From Paludibacteraceae bacterium (GTDB lineage Bacteria; Bacteroidota; Bacteroidia; Bacteroidales; Paludibacteraceae): DNA of 64,000 bases. Position 1 is the stretch's first letter. Every line of letters starts with the position of its first letter. Position numbers and translations under genes: made by a program. This document shows, piece by piece, positions 7,521-16,837 of this stretch. Below the pieces are notes generated by a model. It did no database searches and had not been told where the DNA came from. It was given only the letters and a program-made list of their open reading frames with translations. Where the stretch lies: contig JAFSKL010000026.1 in the NCBI GenBank assembly GCA_017448985.1, forward strand, positions 1-64,000, read 5' to 3'.

Positions 7521-8474
7521 ATGATTAACAGAACGATGGTTCGAACGCGCGTGGTACAGACGCTGTTCGCCTATTACAAAGACCCCGACAAGACATACCT
7601 GACAGCGCGGAAGGAGCTGCGCAAGAGTTTTGCCGATACCTACGATTTGTATTTCACGTTGTTGGATTTTGCCAACGAGCTGACAGCTTATGCACAACGC
7701 CAATTGGAGGAACAGGTAGGGCGTGCGCGAGCCACGCACTCGGATTGGACACCCAACAGGCGGTTTGTAAACAACCGTCTGGCGCAGCAACTGTTCGAGA
7801 ACAGGGCGCTACGCAAGCGTATGGACGAGCAGCACCTGAGTTGGGACAGCGGCATGACGGCGGTGATAGACATTTACCGGCAGTTGGTGGACAGCGATTT
7901 CTACCGCAAATACATGGAAGCGGCGGAATGCAGTTACGAGGACGACAAGCGTCTCTGGCGGCACATCTACCAATACCTGCTGCCAGAGAACGAGGTGTTG
8001 GCCGATGCGTTGGACGAGATGGAGGTGGTGCTGGACAAGAGCAACTGGACCGTGGATGCGGACATAGTGACGAGCTATGTGATCAAGACTATCAAGCGCT
8101 TCAAAGAGACCAGCACGCCGGAGACACCGCTGTTGGAGATGTTCGACAGCGAGGAAGAGGAGCAGTTCGCCATTCATCTGTTGGAGCGCTCGATTGACCG
8201 GCACGAAGAGCATGAGGCGCTGATCAACGGCCACCTGAAGGGTTGGGACGCCGATCGTATAGCCGACATGGACCGCGTGATCATCGAAACGGCGCTGACG
8301 GAGATTCAGGAGTTTGACGACATAGCGCTAACCGTTTCGCTGAACGAGTATATCGAACTGGCCAAGGAGTATTCGGGCGACAAGAGTTATATGTTCGTCA
8401 ACGGTATCCTTACCGAGATCATGCGAGACATGAAGGACGAAGGAAGTTTCTTCAAGGGAGAGACCTTGAAATAA
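7521..8474 (+). CDS. nusB: Transcription antitermination protein NusB
   Basis: 317 residues, starting MINRTMVRTRVVQTLFAYY. The upstream in-frame ATG at 7494 falls inside the promoter and is rejected. Bacteroidetes NusB proteins are about twice the length of E. coli NusB: an extra helical N-terminal part (about 1-180) and the conserved NusB fold at the C-terminus (about 200-310, with DRVIIETALTEIQEFDDIAL and NEYIELAKEYSGDKSYMFVNGIL-type sequence). It binds boxA RNA with NusE in rRNA antitermination. First gene of a plus-strand run; yajC follows after a short heptamer array. Confidence 0.9.
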   Translation: MINRTMVRTRVVQTLFAYYKDPDKTYLTARKELRKSFADTYDLYFTLLDFANELTAYAQRQLEEQVGRARATHSDWTPNRRFVNNRLAQQLFENRALRKRMDEQHLSWDSGMTAVIDIYRQLVDSDFYRKYMEAAECSYEDDKRLWRHIYQYLLPENEVLADALDEMEVVLDKSNWTVDADIVTSYVIKTIKRFKETSTPETPLLEMFDSEEEEQFAIHLLERSIDRHEEHEALINGHLKGWDADRIADMDRVIIETALTEIQEFDDIALTVSLNEYIELAKEYSGDKSYMFVNGILTEIMRDMKDEGSFFKGETLK

Positions 8475-8511
8475 TTTAAAATGGAAAATTAAAAATTAAA
8501 AATTTTATAGT
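8475..8511 (+). repeat. Heptamer array (AAAATTA words) between nusB and yajC
   Basis: TTTAAAATGGAAAATTAAAAATTAAAAATT-type sequence in 7-bp steps fills the 37-base gap before yajC. The same word family appears inside alaS at 31491-31527 and 31582-31615. Confidence 0.75.
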
Positions 8512-8850
8512 ATGTTAGATTTGATTTTATTGCAGGCAGAAGGCGCTGCACAACCGCAAGGTAACTCATGGTCGTTCTGGATCATGATGATTCTCATTTT
8601 CGTGGTATTCTATTTCTTTATGATCCGTCCTCAGACGAAGAAGCAGAAAGAGCTGCAGAAACAACGTGAGGGGATGAAGAAAGGCGACAAGGTCGTTACC
8701 GCCGGCGGTATATACGGCGAGATCAAGGAAGTGCAGGACACGACCTTCATCATTACCATCGCCAAGGACGTGACCATCAAGGTGAGCAAAGACAGTGTGT
8801 TCGCCGATGCTTCCGATGCAGAAGCGGCCCAGGCGCAGGAGAAGAAGTGA
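8512..8850 (+). CDS. yajC: Sec translocon accessory subunit YajC
   Basis: 112 residues. A single membrane helix (about 19-40, WSFWIMMILIFVVFYFFMI) is followed by RPQTKKQKE, the YajC signature, and a small soluble domain with GDKVVTAGGIYGEI. YajC forms a complex with SecDF-YidC at the inner membrane. It lies between nusB and the YbbR-domain gene, as in many Bacteroidales. The next gene starts 24 bases on, inside a heptamer run. Confidence 0.92.
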   Translation: MLDLILLQAEGAAQPQGNSWSFWIMMILIFVVFYFFMIRPQTKKQKELQKQREGMKKGDKVVTAGGIYGEIKEVQDTTFIITIAKDVTIKVSKDSVFADASDAEAAQAQEKK

Positions 8851-8883
8851 AAAGTGAAAGGTGAAAAGTGAAAGGTGAAAAAT
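8847..8883 (+). repeat. Heptamer array (GTGAAAG words) supplying a GTG start
   Basis: GTGAAAAGTGAAAGGTGAAAAGTGAAAGG-type words run from the yajC stop into the first codons of the YbbR gene; the start codon GTG and the Lys codon after it are part of the repeat. Confidence 0.75.
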
Positions 8884-9813
8884 CCTTTTAGTCACATCAA
8901 ATGGAAGGACGCGATCACGTTCGCGTTGTTCCTTGTGCTGGCAGGCTTGTTGTGGTACGGGCATGCCATGCAATCCGTGCGCAACACGCGCGTGCCTGTT
9001 CTCATTCAATACACGGGTAAGCCCGGTTCGATCGGTTTGGGTGAGCCGGGTTTGCCGGACAAGGTGATGATTGAAGTGCGTGATGCAGGTGCACGTCTGA
9101 ACACCTACCACATCGAACCGCTTCATCTGACCATAGACCTGAGGCAGTACATACACGGCGAGAAAGGAACCATACACGTTCCGTCCGATGCGTTACGCCG
9201 CAGTATAAGCGACATACTGCAAGGCACGAGCCGGCTGATAGAGACGATGCCGGAAGAGATAACCTGTCCGTACTTCACGGAGCAGGAGAAGAGCGTGGTG
9301 CTGGCTTTCAAAGGAACGCTGACTCCTGCCAACGAGTATCAACAGGTAGGCGCGCCGACGCTGAGCATGAACCGCATCCGTATCTACGGCCAGGACAAAG
9401 CGCTTAGCACCATCGACACCGTCTTCACCGTTGAGACAACACTGGACGACCTGACGGACACGACGGAGATACGCGTGGCGTTGGATATTCCTCGCGGCAT
9501 GCGGGCAGAGACGGACAGCGTGAACCTGCGTGTCGTCACCGAGCGTTTCACCGAGAAGAAATTCATCATCCCGCTGCGCGTCAGAGGCGTGCCGGAAGGC
9601 TATCGCATACGCCTGTTCCCGAGCGAAGCTGAAGTGAGCGTGCGCGTAGCGATGAAGCATTTTGCCGAGGTGCAGCCCACCGACGTGCAAGCCGTATGCA
9701 CCTACACGCCCGAACGTACAGACAAACTGGACGTGGAGATTCGTTATACCAATCCTTATATTACCACTGCTTGGACCTATCCGGGCGTTGTGGAGTTTTT
9801 ATTGGAACAATGA
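8875..9813 (+). CDS. YbbR/CdaR-like domain protein
   Basis: 312 residues beginning at a GTG. One N-terminal membrane helix (about 14-30) and then an extracytoplasmic beta-rich part with repeated YbbR-type segments, for example VPVLIQYTGKPG, DKVMIEVRDAG and ITVDL-like strands. Firmicute CdaR proteins of this fold regulate the diadenylate cyclase CdaA; no cyclase gene is adjacent here, so a regulatory role is only family-level inference. Its TGA overlaps the ATG of the following aminotransferase (ATGA), indicating coupled translation. The start codon is provided by a heptamer array. Confidence 0.75.
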   Translation: MKNPFSHIKWKDAITFALFLVLAGLLWYGHAMQSVRNTRVPVLIQYTGKPGSIGLGEPGLPDKVMIEVRDAGARLNTYHIEPLHLTIDLRQYIHGEKGTIHVPSDALRRSISDILQGTSRLIETMPEEITCPYFTEQEKSVVLAFKGTLTPANEYQQVGAPTLSMNRIRIYGQDKALSTIDTVFTVETTLDDLTDTTEIRVALDIPRGMRAETDSVNLRVVTERFTEKKFIIPLRVRGVPEGYRIRLFPSEAEVSVRVAMKHFAEVQPTDVQAVCTYTPERTDKLDVEIRYTNPYITTAWTYPGVVEFLLEQ

Positions 9814-10937
9814 GAAAGATACAAATGGTTGACCTGCAGTCTCAGTACGCGAAGATCAAGCAGGATATCGATGCCGGCATACAGCAGGTGCTGGACAGTG
9901 CGGCGTTTATCAAAGGGCCGAAAGTGGCGGAGTTTCAGGAGCACTTGGAGGCGTACACGGGTGCCAAACATGTGATCCCCGTAGGTAACGGTACGGATGC
10001 GCTGCAGATAGCGCTGATGGCGCTCGGGCTCAAAGCCGGCGATGAGGTGATAACGCCTACCTTCACCTTCATTGCCACCGCCGAAGTGGTGGCGTTGCTC
10101 GGTTTGACGCCTGTGGTGGTGGATGTCGATTGGGAGACGATGAACATGGACATCGAAGCCGTTCGACGTGCCATCACGCCTCGCACCAAAGCAATCGTGC
10201 CGGTACACCTGTTCGGCCAGTGTGCGGACATGGAGCCGCTGATGGCATTGGCCAAGGAGCATCATCTGTTCGTAGTGGAAGATGCGTGTCAGGCTATCGG
10301 CGCCAAGTACTCGTTCTCCAACGGTGAGACCAAGCAGGCAGGCACCATAGGCGACATCGGTTGCACCAGTTTCTTCCCGTCGAAGAACCTGGGCTGCTAC
10401 GGAGACGGAGGTGCCATCTTTACCAACAATGATGAGTTGGCGGCAACGATGCGGGCTGTAGCGAACCACGGAATGGTCGTTCGCTATCATCACGACCGTA
10501 TAGGCGTGAACAGCCGTCTGGACAGCATCCAGGCAGCTGTGCTCGATGCCAAACTGCCGCATCTGGACGAGTACATAGCGGCACGGCAGCAAGCGGCGGC
10601 ATATTACGACAAAGCCTTTGCTGGCAATAACAAGCTGCTGATTCCGGGACGACAGGCGCACTCGACGCACGTATTCCATCAATACACCTTGCGCGTAGTT
10701 GGTTCGGATCGCGACCGGCTGCGTGAGGGTCTGGCGGAGAAAGGTATTCCTGCCATGATCTACTACCCTATTCCGCTGCATCAGCAGAAAGCGTATCTCG
10801 ATCCGCGATACAAAGACGGCGACTTCCCCGTAGCCGAACGCCTGGCCAAATGCGTGCTGTCGCTGCCGATGCATACCGAGCTGGATGAAGAACAACTCGA
10901 GTACATTGTGAACAATGTTCTCGATTTGGTTAAATAG
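9810..10937 (+). CDS. DegT/DnrJ/EryC1/StrS family PLP aminotransferase
   Basis: 375 residues from MRKIQMVDLQSQY; a longer upstream reading frame is rejected because this ATG overlaps the previous stop as ATGA. Type-I PLP fold: GNGTDALQIAL near the N-terminus, PLP-contacting VVEDACQAIGA, and the Schiff-base lysine in FFPSKNLGCYGDGG. The family transaminates nucleotide-linked keto-sugars (WbpE, VioA, PseC type) for surface polysaccharides. The sugar substrate cannot be read from the sequence, and the gene stands away from the polysaccharide cluster at 38-61 kb. Confidence 0.88.
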   Translation: MRKIQMVDLQSQYAKIKQDIDAGIQQVLDSAAFIKGPKVAEFQEHLEAYTGAKHVIPVGNGTDALQIALMALGLKAGDEVITPTFTFIATAEVVALLGLTPVVVDVDWETMNMDIEAVRRAITPRTKAIVPVHLFGQCADMEPLMALAKEHHLFVVEDACQAIGAKYSFSNGETKQAGTIGDIGCTSFFPSKNLGCYGDGGAIFTNNDELAATMRAVANHGMVVRYHHDRIGVNSRLDSIQAAVLDAKLPHLDEYIAARQQAAAYYDKAFAGNNKLLIPGRQAHSTHVFHQYTLRVVGSDRDRLREGLAEKGIPAMIYYPIPLHQQKAYLDPRYKDGDFPVAERLAKCVLSLPMHTELDEEQLEYIVNNVLDLVK

Positions 10938-10983
10938 TTAAAAAGTTAAAATGGTTTTTATTGCATAAAAACGTTAAACTGTT

Positions 10984-12489
10984 ATGCAAAAAATAGGTCT
11001 TCAGCAAAACTTGTCGCAGACGACCAAGTTGTCGCCGACGCAGATTCAGGTGATTCGCATGCTCGAGTTGCCTTCCATCGAACTGAACCAACGCATCAAC
11101 GAAGAGCTGCAGGAGAACCCTGCATTGGAAGAGGGCGCAGAACGATTGGAGGATGAGAAACTGCGTGGATTGGAGGAAGATGAGTTCGACGAGAGTTACA
11201 TGCCTGATGACGGCTACAGCGACGGACGACAGAAAGACCCGCTGCAGAACGAAGACTTCAATTACGAGCAGTATATATCCGACGACGAGACGCCGAGCTA
11301 CATGCTGCATCAGCAGTACAGTCCTGCAGACGAGGACCGGCGTGAGGTGCCGATCATTGGCGGAAGCAGCCTGATAGAGGAACTCAAATCGCAGGTTTAT
11401 CTGACCAACATGACCAAGGAGCAGCGTCATATAGCCAAGTGGGTGTTGGGCAACATCGACGATGACGGTTACTTGCGGCGGACGACCGAACAATTGGTGG
11501 ACGACCTGATGTTCCAGGAGCAGATAACGGTGTCGGATGAAGAGATGGAGTCGATCGTCAGGCAGATCAAGGAATTCGACCCGCCCGGAATAGCAAGCGC
11601 CAACTTACAGGAGTGCCTGCTCAAACAACTGGAGGTGAAAGAGCCGCAGACGGAAGTGATCGAACTGGCGCACACCATCCTCGAGAGCCATTTTGAGGCA
11701 TTCTCCAAGCACCACTTCGACAAAATCAAACAGCGTATCGGCTGTTCGGACGAGGATTTTCAGGCAGCGGTGCAGGAGATACTGAAACTGAATCAGAAGC
11801 CTGCCAACTCGTTCACCGGCAACGTGTATGAGACGCAACGGGAGACGATCATTCCCGATTTTATCATCGAGGAACGGGACGATGAACTGTTCGTAGTGCT
11901 CAACACAGGCGACATACCCGAGCTGCACGTCAGCCGTGAATACAGCGACATGCTGAATGAGTACAGCCGTATGCCGAAGAACGCCGAGACCCGGAAAGCG
12001 ACACAGTTTATCAAGCAGAAATTAGACGCGGCACGCTGGTTCATCGATGCCATCCAGCAGCGCAACGAGACGCTGATGAAGACAATGAAGGCGATACTGA
12101 GAATGCAGTACGACTTCTTCCTCGACGGTGAAGAGACGAGCCTCAAACCGATGGTGATGCAGGACATAGCCGACCGGACCGGGTACGACATATCGACCAT
12201 CTCGCGCGTGAGCAACAGCAAGTATGTGCAGACGCGGTTCGGCATTTATCCGCTCAAGTACTTCTTCTCGGAGAGTATGACCAACAGCGAAGGTGACGAG
12301 ATATCCACGCGTGAGATCAAGAAGATTCTGCAGGAAGTGATTGATTCGGAGGACAAACAGAATCCGCTGACGGACGAACAATTGGTGGCGGTGTTGGGCG
12401 AATACGGCTATCCTATCGCGCGCCGAACCGTTGCCAAATACCGTGACCTGCTCAACATACCCGTTGCCCGCATGCGCAAAGCTCTATGA
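10984..12489 (+). CDS. rpoN: RNA polymerase sigma-54 factor RpoN
   Basis: 501 residues. Region I at the N-terminus is Gln/Leu-rich (GLQQNLSQTTKLSPTQIQVI, then ELNQRINEELQENPALEEG), followed by an acidic region II, the core-binding region, a helix-turn-helix and the RpoN box RRTVAKYRDLLNI near the C-terminus. It needs AAA+ enhancer-binding proteins to open promoters; none is encoded in this window. The ATG of the PAP2-like gene overlaps its stop (ATGA). Confidence 0.95.
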   Translation: MQKIGLQQNLSQTTKLSPTQIQVIRMLELPSIELNQRINEELQENPALEEGAERLEDEKLRGLEEDEFDESYMPDDGYSDGRQKDPLQNEDFNYEQYISDDETPSYMLHQQYSPADEDRREVPIIGGSSLIEELKSQVYLTNMTKEQRHIAKWVLGNIDDDGYLRRTTEQLVDDLMFQEQITVSDEEMESIVRQIKEFDPPGIASANLQECLLKQLEVKEPQTEVIELAHTILESHFEAFSKHHFDKIKQRIGCSDEDFQAAVQEILKLNQKPANSFTGNVYETQRETIIPDFIIEERDDELFVVLNTGDIPELHVSREYSDMLNEYSRMPKNAETRKATQFIKQKLDAARWFIDAIQQRNETLMKTMKAILRMQYDFFLDGEETSLKPMVMQDIADRTGYDISTISRVSNSKYVQTRFGIYPLKYFFSESMTNSEGDEISTREIKKILQEVIDSEDKQNPLTDEQLVAVLGEYGYPIARRTVAKYRDLLNIPVARMRKAL

Positions 12490-13124
12490 ACAAAGCCTTG
12501 GACATAGCAGCCAAAGCGTTGAGTATAGTGCTCTACCCGCTTTTTATTCCCACCTACGGCATTGTTCTTTTTTGCGTGGCCTATTCGCATCACGTCCAGC
12601 CTATGCTGCCTGTCTGGCCGATTGTGGCTATCACCGGCACCTTCTTTCTGACATGCCTGCTGCCCATCACCGCCATCTGGCTGCTGATGCGGCGAGGCAA
12701 GGTGCAGGACCTGTATATCGACAATGCCTCTGAGCGCACCGTGCCGTATCTGTATGCGGTGCTGGGTTTCGGTTTCTGGTGCTACCTGCTGATTGCCATT
12801 CTGCATGCGCCGCTTTATCTCAACTGTGTGGCTATCGGCGCTACGGTGGCCATTGGACTGATTGCGCTCATCAATCGGACATGGAAAATCAGTGCACACC
12901 TCACGGGGTTGGGCGGATTCGTAGGCGGACTGATGAGTTATTATGCGGGCGTAGGCATGTTTCCGAGCCTGTGGATGCTGATCCTCTGTCTCGCTCTCTC
13001 CTTATTATTGATGTGCGCGCGCCTGCGCGTGAACGCACACACGCCAGAACAGGTGTGCGCAGGATGGCTGCTCGGCATCGCGTGTACTTTCCTGCCCTAT
13101 GGTATCATCAGTTATGCGGTATAA
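12486..13124 (+). CDS. PAP2-like membrane phosphatase homologue
   Basis: 212 residues, almost entirely hydrophobic with five or six membrane helices. Remnants of the PAP2 signature are visible as KISAHLTGLGG (about 138-148) and RLRVNAHTPEQVCAG (about 179-193), which correspond to the SGH and Rx5HxxxD motifs; the last Asp is replaced by Gln-Val, so activity is uncertain. PAP2 enzymes dephosphorylate lipid phosphates such as undecaprenyl pyrophosphate. It overlaps both neighbours by a few bases. Confidence 0.65.
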   Translation: MNKALDIAAKALSIVLYPLFIPTYGIVLFCVAYSHHVQPMLPVWPIVAITGTFFLTCLLPITAIWLLMRRGKVQDLYIDNASERTVPYLYAVLGFGFWCYLLIAILHAPLYLNCVAIGATVAIGLIALINRTWKISAHLTGLGGFVGGLMSYYAGVGMFPSLWMLILCLALSLLLMCARLRVNAHTPEQVCAGWLLGIACTFLPYGIISYAV

Positions 13125-14118
13125 GTTGAGGACATATATATGGGTCGTTAGCCTGGCGCTGAGCCTTGCTGTTCAGGCGCAGGAACTGAGTGAGGAGGCA
13201 CAAATCTCGCTCATCACCTGCACGCCCGGCGAGGAACTGTACGCGCGATACGGACACACGGCTTTGCGCGTCTGCGACCCGAAGAATGACATCGACATCG
13301 CTTTCAACTACGGCATTTTCGATTTCAACACCGACCATTTCTACTGGAAGTTCGTGCGCGGCGAGACCTGGTATCAGTTGGGTGCCACGCCGTATCGCTG
13401 GTTCATGCGCGAGTACGAGATGACGAACAGGCCTGTGTATGAACAAGTGCTGAACCTGAGTGCCGAAGACAAAGAGATCCTTTGGCAGAAACTGGTAGAC
13501 AACTACCGGCCTGAGAACAGGCAGTACCTCTATAATTTCGTTTTCGATAACTGTGCCACACGGCCGTACGTGATGCTGATGAGTGTGCTCTGCCGCAACT
13601 CGGCGGAGATGCCCTACTCCACATACCGGGGAGCCGAAGGACAGACCTACCGCCGGTTTATTCAGCACTACACACCCAAAGGGTCCTGGGCAGACTTCGG
13701 CATCAACCTGCTGTTCGGACCCAAAGCGGACCGGAAGATGCAGGGCGAGGAGCGTCTGTTCCTGCCCGAAGAACTGATGGAATATATCAGCCAAACCGTC
13801 AAAGCGGACGGACAGCCCTTGGTGGCCAACGAACAGATAGCGCCGTTTGTGATTCAAGCCGTTCCGTGGTACGCGACATGGTACTTCGGAATCGCCGTGC
13901 TCTTCGTGGCATTGGCAGCCCTGTCGTACTACGATCGCCAACGCGGCCAACGCACCAAGTGGGTGGACTGGATCCTCTACACCGTGTATGCATTGCTGCT
14001 CATCTTAGTGACCTTCCTCACCTTCTTCTCCTGCCATCCGTTAGTCGGCTTCGGATGGCGATTACTCATCCTTCCAATGACACACTTATGCGCAAGACTC
14101 GTTTATATAGTACGCTGA
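13114..14118 (+). CDS. DUF4105 protein, Lnb-like periplasmic domain
   Basis: 334 residues from MRYKLRTYIW; the ATG at 13099 would overlap the previous gene further. A signal/anchor segment (about 5-20) is followed by the DUF4105 domain: ITCTPGEELYARYGHTALRV, the DNCATRPYVML motif with the presumed catalytic Cys, and FNYGIFDF. Three C-terminal membrane helices (about 245-330) complete it. DUF4105 has been recognised as the N-terminal domain of Lnb, a lipoprotein N-acyltransferase of Bacteroides, so a role in lipoprotein maturation is plausible but inferred. It overlaps the next gene by 31 bases. Confidence 0.75.
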   Translation: MRYKLRTYIWVVSLALSLAVQAQELSEEAQISLITCTPGEELYARYGHTALRVCDPKNDIDIAFNYGIFDFNTDHFYWKFVRGETWYQLGATPYRWFMREYEMTNRPVYEQVLNLSAEDKEILWQKLVDNYRPENRQYLYNFVFDNCATRPYVMLMSVLCRNSAEMPYSTYRGAEGQTYRRFIQHYTPKGSWADFGINLLFGPKADRKMQGEERLFLPEELMEYISQTVKADGQPLVANEQIAPFVIQAVPWYATWYFGIAVLFVALAALSYYDRQRGQRTKWVDWILYTVYALLLILVTFLTFFSCHPLVGFGWRLLILPMTHLCARLVYIVR

Positions 14119-15554
14119 TATTCAGCCTTTTGGTTTCGCTGATCATGGCCGCACCGCGTCTGACGGTGGTGGCCGTTGTGGATGGTTTGTCGTCCGAAAA
14201 CTTAAGTATGCTTCGTCCGTTCTGGCAAAAGGGCGGTTTTCGTACCTTGAGCGAAGAGGCGTTCCAAACGACGGTGGCTTATCCGCATCTGGTGTATGGC
14301 GGCAACGAGACGACTGCCACCTTGATGACCGGCGTCACGCCGGACCGGCACGGCTATACGATGGACAGCTGTTTCTCCCGTCGGGATCGTCTGCCGCATC
14401 CCATGCTGGAGGACAAGAGTGTGCACGGCATCGGTACCAAGCAGCATCTATCGCCCAAAGCGCTCCTCTCCCACACCGTCACCGATCGTATGCGTCTGCT
14501 CTATCCGGCGGCCAAGATCTACGCCGTAGGCATCAACGCGGAGACAACGGTGCTCCTGGCGGGACATACGGCCAACGCCTGCTGCTGGCTCGACAGCGAG
14601 AACCAACAATGGGTAGCAACGGCGGCGTATAGTGAAGGACTGCCTTCGGCCGCTTACGAGCAGAACAAGAACGCCCGTGTGGGCATCTATGCGGCGCACC
14701 AATGGACGCCTCGGATGGAGATACCCACCTATATGTGTCCCACGCTTCAGGAACGCAAGAAGAGTTTTTCGTATGTAGTAGGCAACGTGCTCAAGCGTGC
14801 TCCGGAAGCCAACACCTTAGTCATCGAACTGGCCTTGGCGCTGCAGAAAGCGGAGAAATTGGGTACGGACGCCACGCCGGACCTGCTGATGCTGCAGCTT
14901 AACACGCTCAGTCCTGCGGCGCAGTCGGATCGCATAGCGAGTGCCGAACACGAAGACATGTACTTGCGTCTGAATCAGGACTTGGGCTATCTGATGGAGC
15001 AGCTGGACAAACGCATCGGCAAGGCTAATTACCAGCTTCTGGTGGTAGGTCGTCCCGTATTGGGCACCTCGGCGCAGACGCTGCAAGACATACATATGCC
15101 CATTCAGCCTTTCAGCGTGGATCGCGCTGCTGCCTTGACAGGCACCTACCTGATGGCGCTGTACGGCCATGAACGCTGGGTAGACGGAGGATACGGGCAG
15201 TCTATCTACCTCAACCGCACCCTCATCGAGCAGAAACGGTTGAGTCTTGAGACACTGCAACGGCAGGTGGCCAATTTCTTGATGGATTTTGAGGGCGTGC
15301 AGATAGCGATGCCGAGTTACGAAACCATCCATTACCCGCTGCTGAGTCGTACGCTGAGCAAGCAGCACACGGGCGATGTGGTCTTTATGCTGCAGCCGGG
15401 ATGGCAGCTGCTGCAGGACGACAAACACACGATCGACCATGTTGTGGACGATGCACCCGTTTCTCCGGTGCTCCTATGGAGCGGCACGCTCCGGCCTATG
15501 CCGCAAGAACCGCTGGATGCCACCAACATTGTTCAATTGATTATTGATAATTGA
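14088..15554 (+). CDS. Alkaline-phosphatase-superfamily protein with lost metal ligands
   Basis: 488 residues from MRKTRLYSTLIFSLL (signal peptide about 1-24). The fold is that of PafA-type phosphatases: VVAVVDGLSSENL holds the first metal Asp and GGNETTATLMTGVTPDRHG holds the Thr nucleophile. Yet the segment that in PafA enzymes carries D-x-x-G-H reads LNTLSPAAQ, and the usual TADHG reads VVGRPVLG. Flanking sequence (MYLRLNQDLGYLMEQLD..GKANYQLL) aligns well, so the ligands look truly replaced. It is probably a secreted non-catalytic relative with a binding or structural role. Confidence 0.7.
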   Translation: MRKTRLYSTLIFSLLVSLIMAAPRLTVVAVVDGLSSENLSMLRPFWQKGGFRTLSEEAFQTTVAYPHLVYGGNETTATLMTGVTPDRHGYTMDSCFSRRDRLPHPMLEDKSVHGIGTKQHLSPKALLSHTVTDRMRLLYPAAKIYAVGINAETTVLLAGHTANACCWLDSENQQWVATAAYSEGLPSAAYEQNKNARVGIYAAHQWTPRMEIPTYMCPTLQERKKSFSYVVGNVLKRAPEANTLVIELALALQKAEKLGTDATPDLLMLQLNTLSPAAQSDRIASAEHEDMYLRLNQDLGYLMEQLDKRIGKANYQLLVVGRPVLGTSAQTLQDIHMPIQPFSVDRAAALTGTYLMALYGHERWVDGGYGQSIYLNRTLIEQKRLSLETLQRQVANFLMDFEGVQIAMPSYETIHYPLLSRTLSKQHTGDVVFMLQPGWQLLQDDKHTIDHVVDDAPVSPVLLWSGTLRPMPQEPLDATNIVQLIIDN

Positions 15555-15587
15555 TATAATGGTGTAATGATATAATGATGTAATGAT

Positions 15588-16004
15588 ATGATTTTTCATG
15601 AGATTAAAGTTAAGTATGATCGTCAAACGGGTGAGGACAACCCGGGTAAAGTGAAAGAAGTTTATCTGGTAGATGGAGCTGTCAGTTTTGCGGACGCGGA
15701 GAACTGCCTGATGGACGAGATCAAGCCGTTCATCTTCGGTGACTGCGAGGTGCAGAGCTGCAAGCGGAGCCAGTTCTTTGAGGTTTTCCCGAATCAGGAC
15801 GGTGCTTTCTGGTACAAAGCACGTGTAGAGATGATCACCATTGATGGTGAGAAAGAGACGCGCAGGAACGTGGCCGTGCTGGTGCAAGCCAACATGCTGG
15901 ACGATGCCGTTTTTGCATTGCGTCAGGCATTGAAGTCGTATGACTGCGAACTGATTTCCGTTGCCAAGACATCCTACATGGATATCCTGCACGCAGTACA
16001 TTGA
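15588..16004 (+). CDS. DUF4494 protein
   Basis: 138 residues with no signal peptide or membrane segment. The pattern IFHEIKVKYDRQTGEDNPGK, VSFADAENCLMDEI and YDCELISVAKTSYMDIL is that of DUF4494, a small cytosolic family confined to Bacteroidetes and often placed by chance near yggS and the acyltransferase genes. Function unknown. A run of TGATATAATG-like words fills the 33-base gap upstream. Its TGA touches the ATG of glsA (TGATG). Confidence 0.75.
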   Translation: MIFHEIKVKYDRQTGEDNPGKVKEVYLVDGAVSFADAENCLMDEIKPFIFGDCEVQSCKRSQFFEVFPNQDGAFWYKARVEMITIDGEKETRRNVAVLVQANMLDDAVFALRQALKSYDCELISVAKTSYMDILHAVH

Positions 16005-16837
16005 TGCCGCTGCAATTCGACATACGAGCCGTTCTTAGGAGCAAAGCGCCCAATGCGCACGTGCCCGGTTTCGTCATCCGATACCTCGAGCGCATCGTGC
16101 ATATCAAGCAGATGAACGCTTTTCTGAGGCAGCATCCGGACTTGAAAGGTTACGACTTCATCCGAACGGTGGTAAGCGAAGAATTGGGTTGCACGGCGTC
16201 AATAGAAGGTACCGAACATATACCGACGGACGGACGACCGGTCATTTTTGTCAGCAATCATCCGCTCGGCGGACTTGACGGAATGATCATCGCACAGATG
16301 ATTCACGATAACGGTGAAAGGCCGTTAAAGGTCATCGTCAATGATCTTCTGATGTTCATGGAGCCGATAGTGGACCTTTGGGCGCCGGTGAACAAAGTAG
16401 GCCGTTTGAGCAAAGAGCAGGCCGCGGAGCAACAGCGTATGTGGGAGTCGGGCGTCGATGTTTTGACCTTTCCTGCAGGTGCCTGCAGCCGTTTGCAACG
16501 CATCGACGGACATTGGCAGATACGCGATCTGGAATGGCAAAAGAACTTCATTCAGCGGGCCAAGGAGTACAAGCGAGACATAGTGCCTATCCGGTTCGAA
16601 GGCAAGAATAGCCGTTTTTTCTATGTCTTAGCCTATCTTCGCAAGTTATTGCGATTAAAAATCAACATTGAGATGCTGTACTTGGTGGATGAGATGTACG
16701 GTGCGCACGGCAAGCATTTCAAGGTGCACGTACTGCCGCCTGTGCCCTACTCCACTTTCGACAGCAGCCGCACGCCCAGACAATGGGCGGAATACGTTAA
16801 AAACATCGTTTATGGAAAAAATCATACCTGCCGTTGA
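16004..16837 (+). CDS. glsA: Glycine-lipid O-acyltransferase GlsA (PlsC fold)
   Basis: 277 residues. 1-acylglycerol-phosphate acyltransferase-like fold with a modified HxxxxD motif (NHPLGGLDG, about 83-91) and the FPAGACSRL block near 160 that replaces the classical PEG motif. In Bacteroides thetaiotaomicron the adjacent glsA and glsB genes encode the O- and N-acyltransferases that build glycine and serine lipids. Here the glsB homologue starts 26 bases before this gene ends. The assignment rests on the pairing and family features; a general PlsC role is the alternative. Confidence 0.75.
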   Translation: MPLQFDIRAVLRSKAPNAHVPGFVIRYLERIVHIKQMNAFLRQHPDLKGYDFIRTVVSEELGCTASIEGTEHIPTDGRPVIFVSNHPLGGLDGMIIAQMIHDNGERPLKVIVNDLLMFMEPIVDLWAPVNKVGRLSKEQAAEQQRMWESGVDVLTFPAGACSRLQRIDGHWQIRDLEWQKNFIQRAKEYKRDIVPIRFEGKNSRFFYVLAYLRKLLRLKINIEMLYLVDEMYGAHGKHFKVHVLPPVPYSTFDSSRTPRQWAEYVKNIVYGKNHTCR

